DNA of 64,000 nt from Halanaerobiaceae bacterium ANBcell28 (GTDB taxonomy: Bacteria; Bacillota; Halanaerobiia; Halanaerobiales; DTU029). Location of the stretch: NCBI GenBank assembly GCA_037623315.1, contig JBBJJH010000006.1, forward strand, positions 104,572-168,571, read 5' to 3'. The notes beneath the pieces are model-generated. The model did not search any database and was not told the DNA's origin. It saw nothing but the letters and a program-made list of their open reading frames with translations. Below, piece after piece: positions 7,927 to 15,789 of the stretch. Each line of letters starts with the position of its first letter. Position 1 is the first letter of the stretch. A program made the translations under genes and the position numbers.

Positions 7927-8529
7927 ATGAATAAATTATTGAACGATCCAAGGAGTTTAAGTATTTTAGCTATTATGCTTGCGCTTACTGTTATTCTTGC
8001 TTTGACTCCGTTAGGATTTATACCGTTAATAATTGTAAATGCTACTATAATTCATATTCCAACAATTATTACAGCTATTATTTTAGGTCCAATTGCTGGT
8101 TTATTTATGGGTACTATAATGGGGCTTTTATCATTGTTAAATGCTGTGACAAGACCAACAGGGCTTTTGTCTCCGTTGTTTATAAACCCTTTAGTATCTG
8201 TATTACCTAGGATGTTTATTGGAGTGGTAGCATATTATACTTATGTAGGAATGAAAAAGCTTATAAGAAAAGAGAAATATCAAGAGTCTATTAGTGCAAT
8301 TGTTTCTGGTGTTATAGGAAGTTTAACAAATACTGCTTTAGTATTTTTGATGTTATATGTTGTATATGCTAAAGAAATTACAGAAATGATTGCTGAGAAT
8401 TTAGGAATTAGTCTGCGAGCTTTTTATATTAGTGTATTTACTACAAATGCTATTGCTGAAGCAGTGGTAGCAGCATTTGTAACTGGGGCAATAGTTCTTG
8501 CATATAAAAATTATAATAAAATTAAGTGA
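7927..8529 (+). CDS. ECF transporter S component (vitamin or nucleobase-type)
   Basis: Small integral-membrane substrate-binding subunit of an energy-coupling-factor transporter. Its 200 residues form about six hydrophobic segments: early LAIMLALTVILALTPLGFIP, then a GPIAGLFMGTIMGLLSLLNA loop, PRMFIGVVAYY, and a C-terminal helix ending AYKNYNKIK. The FMGTIMGLLSLL and PTGLLSPLFINPLVSVLPR pattern resembles the pantothenate/folate-type ECF S families. The substrate cannot be read from the sequence. No EcfA or EcfT genes are present, so it probably uses a shared module elsewhere. A strong AGGAGGG precedes the ATG. Cobalamin is possible given the neighbours, but it is separated from them by a repeat. 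Confidence 0.82.
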   Translation: MNKLLNDPRSLSILAIMLALTVILALTPLGFIPLIIVNATIIHIPTIITAIILGPIAGLFMGTIMGLLSLLNAVTRPTGLLSPLFINPLVSVLPRMFIGVVAYYTYVGMKKLIRKEKYQESISAIVSGVIGSLTNTALVFLMLYVVYAKEITEMIAENLGISLRAFYISVFTTNAIAEAVVAAFVTGAIVLAYKNYNKIK

Positions 8530-8537
8530 TTAATATT

Positions 8538-8587
8538 GCATAAAAAAGAGCCAGTGCTATACGTGATACACTGGTTCTTTTCTATGC
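8538..8587. terminator. Bidirectional terminator between the ECF gene and the Pro-rich gene
   Basis: agagccagtg (8547-8556) pairs with cactggttct (8569-8578), flanked by A-run and T-run sequence, so both converging genes can terminate here. The outer gcata/tatgc extends the stem. Confidence 0.85.
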
Positions 8588-8636
8588 GAGGAATTTATAT
8601 GCCTTTCAATCTGGGGATAATTTATGGCATCTTAAT

Positions 8637-8942
8637 CTAGTCCTCTTCTTGATCGTTTATTTCTACTTTTTCTTGATCGTTTATTTCTACTTTTTCTTTA
8701 GGTTCCTGGTAGGGTTGAATTGGTGGTCCAGTCCATGGATCAGGTGGATAAGGTGGTCCAGGCCAAGGATCTGGTCTGTATGGTGGTCCGCCCCATGGAT
8801 CAGGTGGTGGATATGGTAGTCTAGGCCCAGGTCTATATGGTGGTCTATATGGTGGCCTGTACGGCGGTCTATATGGTGGTCTGGGTTCTGGGGGGTATGG
8901 CGGTCTAGGTCTTCTTGGTGGTCTAGGATCATAAACTCCCAT
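8637..8942 (-). CDS. Small Pro/Tyr/Arg-rich low-complexity protein
   Basis: 101 residues. After MGVYDPRPPRRPRPP come about four tandem PPYR units (roughly residues 24-38), then PDPW/GPPY repeats (DPWGGPPYRPDPWPGPPY) and an acidic tail with a tandem nine-residue repeat (KVEINDQE twice). I see no signal peptide, Cys or membrane segment. The start is very convincing: AAAGGAGGTT lies 7 nt before the ATG. The opposite-frame open reading is Asp/His-rich and looks like a shadow. I do not recognise a family. Composition resembles adhesive or coat/scaffold proteins and SH3/WW-type Pro-rich ligands. A spore-coat or cell-surface role is only a guess. Confidence 0.72.
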   Translation of the reverse strand: MGVYDPRPPRRPRPPYPPEPRPPYRPPYRPPYRPPYRPGPRLPYPPPDPWGGPPYRPDPWPGPPYPPDPWTGPPIQPYQEPKEKVEINDQEKVEINDQEED

Positions 8943-9160
8943 TCAAATAACCTCCTTTCATATCCTTTACTATAAAATATGTAAGAAAATAAATAATGTG
9001 ACGAATTTTAAGTATAATTGTCTAACTGCGTCGCCGACGACTTATATATTTGCCCTTAGTTTTTGAAAAAGTGATATCAAATAAATTTTAAGCTATAGAT
9101 AGAATATGTTATAATAATAATGATTTTTTAATATTATCAATTTACAGGAGGAGATAATTA

Positions 9161-10348
9161 GTGAAAATTTTAGTTCTTAATAGTGGGAGTTCGTCTATAA
9201 AGTTTCAGCTTTTTAATATGGAAGATGAATCAGTTATAGCAAAGGGTAGTGTAACAAGGATTGGAAATCAGGATTCCAGGATGAAATATAAAACAGACAA
9301 TGATAAGGTAGAGGAGACATTAAATGTTGAGGACCATAGTCAGGGACTTCAAGTAATTAAGGAATATTTGATGGGAGAAAAAACAGGTGTCATAAAAGAT
9401 GTTGCAGAAATTTCTGCTATAGGACATCGTGTAGTACATGGAGGGGAGAAGTATTTTGAATCCATTCTTATTGATGAAGATGCAGAGAAAAATATTGATA
9501 AGCTATCTGAATTAGCTCCATTACATAATCCCCATAATTTAAAGGGTATTCAGGAATGTAAGACATTAATACCGGATACGCCACAAGTAGCGGTCTTTGA
9601 TACAGGTTTCCATCAAACTATGCCAGCAAAAGCATACTTATATGCTCTTCCTTATGATTTGTATGAAGAAGATGGCGTTAGAAGATATGGATTTCATGGT
9701 ACATCACATAAATTTGTTGCTCAACGAGCAGCAGATATGATGAATAAAGATATTAGTGATTTAAAGATAATTACCTGTCATCTAGGAAATGGTGCTAGTA
9801 TTGCTGCTGTAAAAGGAGGTAAATCTGTAGATACCAGTATGGGATTAACTCCTTTAGAAGGTCTAGTAATGGGTACACGTTCTGGTGATACCGACCCTAG
9901 TATTTTACCATTTATTATGAAAAGAAAAAATGTCAGTGCTGAGGCAGCTGAAAACATACTAAATAAGGAAAGTGGACTGCTTGGTGTTTCTGGTATTAGT
10001 AATGATTTTCGTGAAATTAATGAAGCTGCTCAATCTGGTAATAAACAGGCTAAAAAGGCTTTTGATGTTTTCTGCTATAGAATTCAAAAATACATTGGTG
10101 CTTACATGGTAGCAATGGGTGGTGTAGATGCGATTATCTTTACCGGCGGTATTGGAGAAAATGAAGGAGTTGCCAGGGCAGGTATTATAGATGCTCTAGA
10201 TTTTATGGGAGTTAGTCTTGATGAAGAAGCAAATCAAAGAAAAAGTGAAGAGATAGAAATATCAACAAGTGATTCAAAAGTGAAAGTATTTGTAATTCCT
10301 ACTAATGAAGAACTTGTAATTGCAAGGGCTACTAAAGATTTATTATAA
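9161..10348 (+). CDS. ackA: Acetate kinase
   Basis: Interconverts acetyl phosphate plus ADP with acetate plus ATP, the substrate-level ATP step of fermentation. N-terminal KILVLNSGSSSIKFQLF, then GHRVVHGG, VFDTGFHQTMP, RRYGFHGTSHKFV and FTGGIGEN are the family signatures, in order over 395 aa. The GTG start follows AGGAGGAGATAATTA. No phosphotransacetylase gene is adjacent. A TATAAT-like box sits near 9112. The gene stands alone and ends at a strong terminator. Confidence 0.97.
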   Translation: MKILVLNSGSSSIKFQLFNMEDESVIAKGSVTRIGNQDSRMKYKTDNDKVEETLNVEDHSQGLQVIKEYLMGEKTGVIKDVAEISAIGHRVVHGGEKYFESILIDEDAEKNIDKLSELAPLHNPHNLKGIQECKTLIPDTPQVAVFDTGFHQTMPAKAYLYALPYDLYEEDGVRRYGFHGTSHKFVAQRAADMMNKDISDLKIITCHLGNGASIAAVKGGKSVDTSMGLTPLEGLVMGTRSGDTDPSILPFIMKRKNVSAEAAENILNKESGLLGVSGISNDFREINEAAQSGNKQAKKAFDVFCYRIQKYIGAYMVAMGGVDAIIFTGGIGENEGVARAGIIDALDFMGVSLDEEANQRKSEEIEISTSDSKVKVFVIPTNEELVIARATKDLL

Positions 10349-10413
10349 ATTATTTTTAATCTAATAAACGAATTATGAGACTTTATTTAAACATTATTAG
10401 TTTAGAAATATAT

Positions 10414-10457
10414 AAATACTCCATCTGTAAATTTCTTGATTTGCAGATGGAGTATTT
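10414..10457. terminator. Terminator after ackA (converging with the DUF445 gene)
   Basis: aaatactccatctgtaaat (10414-10432) pairs with 10439-10457 across a ttcttg loop; the 19-bp stem has a single G-U pair. T-rich sequence follows on both strands, so it can serve the convergent genes. Confidence 0.9.
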
Positions 10458-10466
10458 TTAATACCT

Positions 10467-13400
10467 TTATGCGAAAAGAGCTAATAATGCTGCTAGTAAT
10501 CCTACAAGACTTCCGAGCCAACCGTATTTTTCTAAGTTGCCGAAATAACCTCCAGCAAAAGAGTAGAAGAGGTCCTCTATTTCTTGAGAATTCATATTGT
10601 TTATTTCATTAACACTAATATCCTTAAGATTAACTATTTCTAATAAATCAGCCAGACCTGATTTAAGGGTTTCTAGAAGAGATTCTATTATTGTTTCCAA
10701 TAGATAATCCGTTGTTTCTTCTTCTATAAGATTAGCTAAATTTTTTGCTAAATCTGTATAAATTTTATCTAAAAGATTCTCTAATTTTGATATTAATTCT
10801 TTATCTTCAAATACTGAGTCTAAAATATTATTGAGTTTATATTGTATTTTTTCTTTATTGAATAAGGTCTTTTCATTTAATATAAGTCTAAGCAATTCAC
10901 TTAGAATATAATTAAAGATTTTCTCCAAATTATTATTTTTTATTAATTCTTGATAGGTCTTTTTGATTGTTATTTCCATTGATTCTATATTTACGTTTTT
11001 TATAATATTAGTGGTTTTTTCTTTATATACTATTTCATTTAAGATATCTTCACAATATGATACTAGAATATTATTTAAGCTCTCTTTTTCTTTATTTACT
11101 TCAATTGCTAGGTGCTTATTTATTAGTCTTAGTTCTTCAGAAAAAATAGAAATTAGCTTTGATGGTTCTTTGATTTCCAGGAATTCTAATATTTTTTCTA
11201 GTGATAGCTTTGAATAATTATCAATGAATATTGAGATATTATCTTTATATAACTCTTGACAGCTATTATTATCTAGTATATTTTTAAAAATTATTTCGAA
11301 CTCTTTTTCTTTAATTTGAACATTTTCTAATAAGACATTTTTTCTTTCTTTTAAGTATAAATTTATTATTTCTGGGATACCTTCTTCGATGAATTTATCT
11401 GCAAAATTATCCAGTGTTTCTTCAAAGTCTACTAACTTGCCTGCCTTAGACCAAAAACCCATTTTTGTTTCTACTTGCTCTAAAATTTTATTTTTAATAT
11501 AATTTTTATTTTTAGCTATCAACTCTGCTGTCTCATTCAATAAGGTATCGCTTTTTGATATCAGATAATTATTAAGTAATTCTGTAATAGTATGAGTTTT
11601 ACTTAATAAAATCTTGCTAAGTATTAAGTAGCTGAACTGATATATCCTGTCTTTAATTTCTTCTGGTATATCAGCAATGCGTTTTTCTTTATGATTATAA
11701 TATATTTGCTCTATTAGCTTAATTACTGTACTTTCTAAATAATTTTTTTGATTATCATCAAGTCCTTCAATTATAGAATCAATATTGACTTTTATAAGTC
11801 TAGATATTTTTTCGTTGATATTTTCTTTTATATTATTAGGAATGATTTCAGAGACAGTATTTTTATCTTCAATATGTGAATATAGCATTGAAGCAAGATT
11901 ATCAATATTATCTTCAAATAAAACAAGTAAATCATTTAAAATAAAATTACTAAGAGTTTGGATTGTTTTTTCTCTTTTATCTGAAGAAGATTTTAAATCC
12001 AGGAGATTTCCCTTATTCTTATCATTTACTGTATTAAGTATAGAGCTTAGGATATTTTTCTTGTGCTTTTCTATATTTTTTAAAGATGTATTGGCTAATT
12101 TACTACTATATTTCAAGAGAAAATCTATAAGCAGTTTATATTCATCTGCTTTGATAGAATTAGTAATTGTTTCTTCAATTAGATCTTTTTTATCTTCAAT
12201 GGTATTTTGGAGAGTCTGATGATTTAATAACTCTTGATCAATAAAATTTCCTACAGATTGGGCAAATCGTTCTTTTTCTTTACTTACAACACCAGGTGTT
12301 AGGGGTATAGGTATACCTAAAAATTGTTTTTTCTGATATGGTCTAAAAATCATTTTTATTGCTATAACATTGGTGATATAGCCTATAAATCCATAGACTA
12401 GCATATAAATAGGTAGATAGAAATTTTGATCTAAATGTAAATTACTCTGTAATAAATAGAGTAAAAGGGCAGTAAAGATACCTAGGAAAGCACCAAAATA
12501 GGTGATTGGTTTTAATTCTTTTCCTACAAAGTCTTCAAGTATATCTTTGATTTCTTTATCAGAAATTTTTTCTAGGTTATTTTTTATAGCCTCAGCAATA
12601 TTTCCCTTTAGTAAAAATTCAAGATTTTCATTGATGTAAATAATAAGAGATTTACTTATTTTATCATGATAAGCAGTATTATTAGCTATATCAGCAAGTA
12701 TTTTATTTAATTGTATATTGTTTATATTTTTTTCTTGTTTTTTAAGAAATATATTTAAATTTTCCTTAAAATTAGTTTTTTCTAGATTGAATTTTAAAAG
12801 TGAAAGTGGTTTATCTTTATATTTATTATATACTTCTAGCTCTAGAATCTTTTCTATTTTTTCTATCTTATTTCTTGATTTTTTACTCAGTTTTTGACAA
12901 AGTAACTTGAAATCATTATCACTAAAATAATCACTTAAACTACTTTTACTAAAGTTAATTAAGATATTGTCCATTTTGCTTGTTATTAATTCCAGGAAAA
13001 AATTTTGAATTTCTTGATTATTAGCAATTAAATCAATTAAAGAGGGAAGATCATCTAGATTTACTAGCTTACTTATTTTTAGTGATTCTAAATCATTTAT
13101 AAGGTCTTTTGGTATGTCCTGTAGATAATTTTTAATTTCTAGTATAATTTTTTTAGATATGTCATCAGGATTTATATTTAAGTCTATATTTTCTATGTTT
13201 TTCAGTAGATAATTGTGGATCTTTTCCTGTGTTTTCTCTTCTTTAATTAAATTATTTAAAGAATTAGCAAGCATTTCTGAAAAATTTATGTCATTATTTT
13301 TACGATAAACTTGGTAAGCCGATCGCTTGATAGCTGTTTTAAACGGTGATATTAACTCTTCTTCTTTAAATGTCTTATCAATAAGGCCATTAAAGATTTG

Positions 13401-14369
13401 GTTTATTTCTGATTTGTTTTCATGCAAATATTCATTTATATCTTTACTGATAAGTTCTATTTTTCTTATACTTATATTTTTTATATCCTCTTTTATATTC
13501 TGATCAAGTAATTTCTTGAATTCGATATTTTGATTCTTTCTAATTATAGAACTGAGAGAGTTTTTAAATTTCTTTGAGTTGAGCTTATTTAGCGTTTTAT
13601 CTTTAATATTTATAAAATAGCTTCGATTAAAATTATAGTCCTGTAATCTTTTGTTTTTTATAATAAGAAACAATTTATCTTTAAGTTCTTCTATATAGAT
13701 TTCATTATATATAGCGTGTATAAAAGTATTGGTATATTGACCAATCATATTATCCTTATTTTTACTATTATTAATTATATATTTTAAATTATTATTGAAT
13801 TGATCCAAAAGTTTTTTATCAAAGAAAGAATTAATCTTCCTATCCTTTATATCAGAAAACAATATTTCTACTTGATTATTCAGAAACTGTGATTCTGCTG
13901 TTATCTCAATAAAGTTTTTGCTTATTTTTTTATTAAGAAGAGCAAATTCTTCCTCTGTAATTAAGTTTTCAAATCTTATTTTAGTTAAAAAAACATTCAT
14001 GGCTTTATGTATATAAGTACTTGCCTCTGTAGATAGGTAATTACTAAAATTAGAATAGGTTTTATCAATAGCTCTTATATCTTTCATATGAATATCTTTT
14101 GCTAGGGTATTTGAAAAAAAACCTCCGACCAGTTCTCTAATAGAGTCGTTTACTTCTGGTCTTTTGAGAGTGTTTTCTAGAGTATGTGCTTTAATAATAT
14201 CTTTTTCTATTAATTGACTAATGTTCTTGATAAAATCTTCTCTAGTTTTTACTATTACGCCGCCAAAGGGACCGTAGCTTTTGAAAAGCATTTTAATAGC
14301 TAGACTGTTTGTTGTGTAACCTGTAAAAGCTCCAGCCAATATTTGTGTTAGTATTTCAGTGAGTTCCAT
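10467..14369 (-). CDS. Giant tandem-DUF445 membrane-anchored protein
   Basis: 1300 residues, against about 400 for a normal DUF445 (YheB-like) protein. The N-terminus (residues ~7-33) has the DUF445 signature AGAFTGYTTNSLAIKMLF followed by a P-F-G-G-V/K-E-F pattern. A second, equally good copy begins near residue 625: KPITYFGAFLGIFTALLLYL, then GFIGYITNVIAIKMIFRPYQ and IPLTPGVVSKEKERFAQSVG. Between and after these lie long Lys/Glu/Asn-rich helical stretches. The C-terminus ends in a hydrophobic segment, GWLGSLVGLLAALLALFA. Start chosen at ATG 14369 with AAGGAG about 10 nt before it. It is probably an envelope protein with long helical arms. Molecular function is unknown. Confidence 0.85.
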   Translation of the reverse strand: MELTEILTQILAGAFTGYTTNSLAIKMLFKSYGPFGGVIVKTREDFIKNISQLIEKDIIKAHTLENTLKRPEVNDSIRELVGGFFSNTLAKDIHMKDIRAIDKTYSNFSNYLSTEASTYIHKAMNVFLTKIRFENLITEEEFALLNKKISKNFIEITAESQFLNNQVEILFSDIKDRKINSFFDKKLLDQFNNNLKYIINNSKNKDNMIGQYTNTFIHAIYNEIYIEELKDKLFLIIKNKRLQDYNFNRSYFINIKDKTLNKLNSKKFKNSLSSIIRKNQNIEFKKLLDQNIKEDIKNISIRKIELISKDINEYLHENKSEINQIFNGLIDKTFKEEELISPFKTAIKRSAYQVYRKNNDINFSEMLANSLNNLIKEEKTQEKIHNYLLKNIENIDLNINPDDISKKIILEIKNYLQDIPKDLINDLESLKISKLVNLDDLPSLIDLIANNQEIQNFFLELITSKMDNILINFSKSSLSDYFSDNDFKLLCQKLSKKSRNKIEKIEKILELEVYNKYKDKPLSLLKFNLEKTNFKENLNIFLKKQEKNINNIQLNKILADIANNTAYHDKISKSLIIYINENLEFLLKGNIAEAIKNNLEKISDKEIKDILEDFVGKELKPITYFGAFLGIFTALLLYLLQSNLHLDQNFYLPIYMLVYGFIGYITNVIAIKMIFRPYQKKQFLGIPIPLTPGVVSKEKERFAQSVGNFIDQELLNHQTLQNTIEDKKDLIEETITNSIKADEYKLLIDFLLKYSSKLANTSLKNIEKHKKNILSSILNTVNDKNKGNLLDLKSSSDKREKTIQTLSNFILNDLLVLFEDNIDNLASMLYSHIEDKNTVSEIIPNNIKENINEKISRLIKVNIDSIIEGLDDNQKNYLESTVIKLIEQIYYNHKEKRIADIPEEIKDRIYQFSYLILSKILLSKTHTITELLNNYLISKSDTLLNETAELIAKNKNYIKNKILEQVETKMGFWSKAGKLVDFEETLDNFADKFIEEGIPEIINLYLKERKNVLLENVQIKEKEFEIIFKNILDNNSCQELYKDNISIFIDNYSKLSLEKILEFLEIKEPSKLISIFSEELRLINKHLAIEVNKEKESLNNILVSYCEDILNEIVYKEKTTNIIKNVNIESMEITIKKTYQELIKNNNLEKIFNYILSELLRLILNEKTLFNKEKIQYKLNNILDSVFEDKELISKLENLLDKIYTDLAKNLANLIEEETTDYLLETIIESLLETLKSGLADLLEIVNLKDISVNEINNMNSQEIEDLFYSFAGGYFGNLEKYGWLGSLVGLLAALLALFA

Positions 14370-14932
14370 ATTCTAATACTCCTTAGTTTTGTGTATGTTT
14401 TTATGTATTTTTAGCCTCTTTTTTAAGCAAGAATCTTTCATAATTTACTTTTCTTTCGTAATTAGTCATAAGGCATTAAAACGTAGTAGGCTGGAGTATA
14501 GTTGATTAAGAAAGAGGCTTAAGTAACTATACTTTAGCATACAAGCTTATAATAAAGTTTTTAAGAAAGCTTCTTATTTATATATTCTGTAGTTATTATA
14601 TCATTAAGTGTGAAATTCTCAAGTTTTAAATTGTCTTTGTTTTATTCCTAGCTTATGGATTATGAATAAATTCACTATTTAAAAGTTTTATAAACTTAAT
14701 TTAAATAGTGAATTGATTTTATTGATTAAAAAGAGTATAATAATAAATGAATAGAAATCAATAAGTATTATTCAATCTTTTTGTAAACATATATTTTTAG
14801 AATCATTTTTGTATTGAGATTGCTAAAAAAGTAAAACAATAAATTATAATATGAATCGAAACCGGTGTAAATCCATATACTTATTCATTATTTCTAATAA
14901 TAGTATAGTTATTTTCCAATAGGGAGAAAGAT
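14370..14932. other. 563-bp intergenic region with two inverted-repeat structures
   Basis: Between divergently transcribed genes. aattcactatttaaa (14669-14683) pairs with 14700-14714, and the inner aagttt/aaactt extends it into one large hairpin. Further left, ttagcctcttttt near 14411 is mirrored by aagaaagaggcttaa near 14509, and agtatagtt by aactatact. A TATAAT at 14845-14850, with a weak TTGCTA 19 bp before it, may drive the gene at 14933. I find no open frame here. Confidence 0.55.
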
Positions 14933-15616
14933 ATGAATGAAGTAATTAAAAAAAATATTCCAGTAAAATTAAATATTGCGAAAACAATTGATTTCTTACA
15001 TATTGAAGAAAGAGAAGATAAGGAAAGCTTGCTTTATTTAATAGATGAAGCAAAAAATATTGTGAATGCCAAAGCTGTATATAAAGAATCATCTGTAAAA
15101 GAAATTAATAATAGTATAGTATTAATTGATGATATATATTTTGAGAGTTCTTTATTAGCAAGAAATCTTGATGGATTGAGGCGTGTATTTCCTTTTGTTA
15201 TTTCTGCTGGAATGGAATTGGACAAATGGGCAAAGGATATTAAAGGGATACTACATCAATATTGGGCAGAGAAAATTCAAGAATTATTATTACAAGAAGC
15301 TCTTACTTATATTTTCAATGAGATAGAAGAAAACTATCAATTAGATAAAATGTCGACTATGAACCCAGGCTCATTAAAGGAATGGTCTATTGAAGATCAG
15401 AGAAAATTATTTAAACTAATATCTAATGTAAATAAAAAAATTGGGGTTAGTTTAACAGATAAATATGTAATGAGACCTGCAAAATCGTTATCTGGTATAA
15501 GATTTGAGAATGACTTTTCTTATTCTAACTGTAAATTATGTAATAGAGCTGATTGTTCTGATAGAAGAGCAGAATATGATAAAAATTTGTATCAGGATAG
15601 ATATTTATCAAAATAA
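14933..15616 (+). CDS. Vitamin B12-dependent methionine synthase activation-domain-like protein
   Basis: 227 residues resembling the stand-alone form of the MetH reactivation domain: SAGMELD, a helical core YWAEKIQELLLQEALTYIF, the hallmark STMNPGSLKEWSIEDQRKLF, and a Cys-rich tail CKLCNRADCSDRRAEYD. MetH activation domains bind SAM and remethylate oxidised cobalamin. Stand-alone versions usually accompany corrinoid methyltransferases, which are not visible here. The start ATG follows AGGGAGAAAG. Not in an operon. The C-x2-C-x4-C tail suggests a metal site (inference). Confidence 0.8.
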   Translation: MNEVIKKNIPVKLNIAKTIDFLHIEEREDKESLLYLIDEAKNIVNAKAVYKESSVKEINNSIVLIDDIYFESSLLARNLDGLRRVFPFVISAGMELDKWAKDIKGILHQYWAEKIQELLLQEALTYIFNEIEENYQLDKMSTMNPGSLKEWSIEDQRKLFKLISNVNKKIGVSLTDKYVMRPAKSLSGIRFENDFSYSNCKLCNRADCSDRRAEYDKNLYQDRYLSK

Positions 15617-15789
15617 TATAAGTAGTTCATGAAGATAAGTCGATTGATTTTAAAAATTGTATCTTAATTAACTGGACAAAAGCAATAAAAAAATATAAAA
15701 TAAGTAATTGATAAAGACAGGACTAATTATTTCCTGTTTATAATATAAGATAAGCTAGGCAAAAACAAATTAAGTAGGAGGTATTATTT

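Noticed and set aside
8687..8932. Asp/His-rich 81-residue frame opposite in phase to the Pro-rich gene
   Set aside because: It is a frame-shifted reading of the same repetitive DNA and lacks a ribosome site; the PPYR frame has a near-perfect one.
9000..9060. Small palindrome gcgtcgccgacgac between the Pro-rich gene and ackA
   Set aside because: Short, with no T-run or partner sequence; probably chance within a divergent promoter region.
11785..12219. Plus-strand open frames within the giant DUF445 gene
   Set aside because: They have hydrophobic, Ser/Phe-rich compositions expected from the antisense of Lys/Glu-rich helices, without ribosome sites or recognisable domains.
14852..14882. Cobalamin-riboswitch-like string ccggtgtaaatcc upstream of the B12-related gene at 14933
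   Set aside because: Only the short GGTG-x-AAATCC piece is present. I find no GCCACTG-type block or B12 box, and only about 55 bases remain before the start codon.
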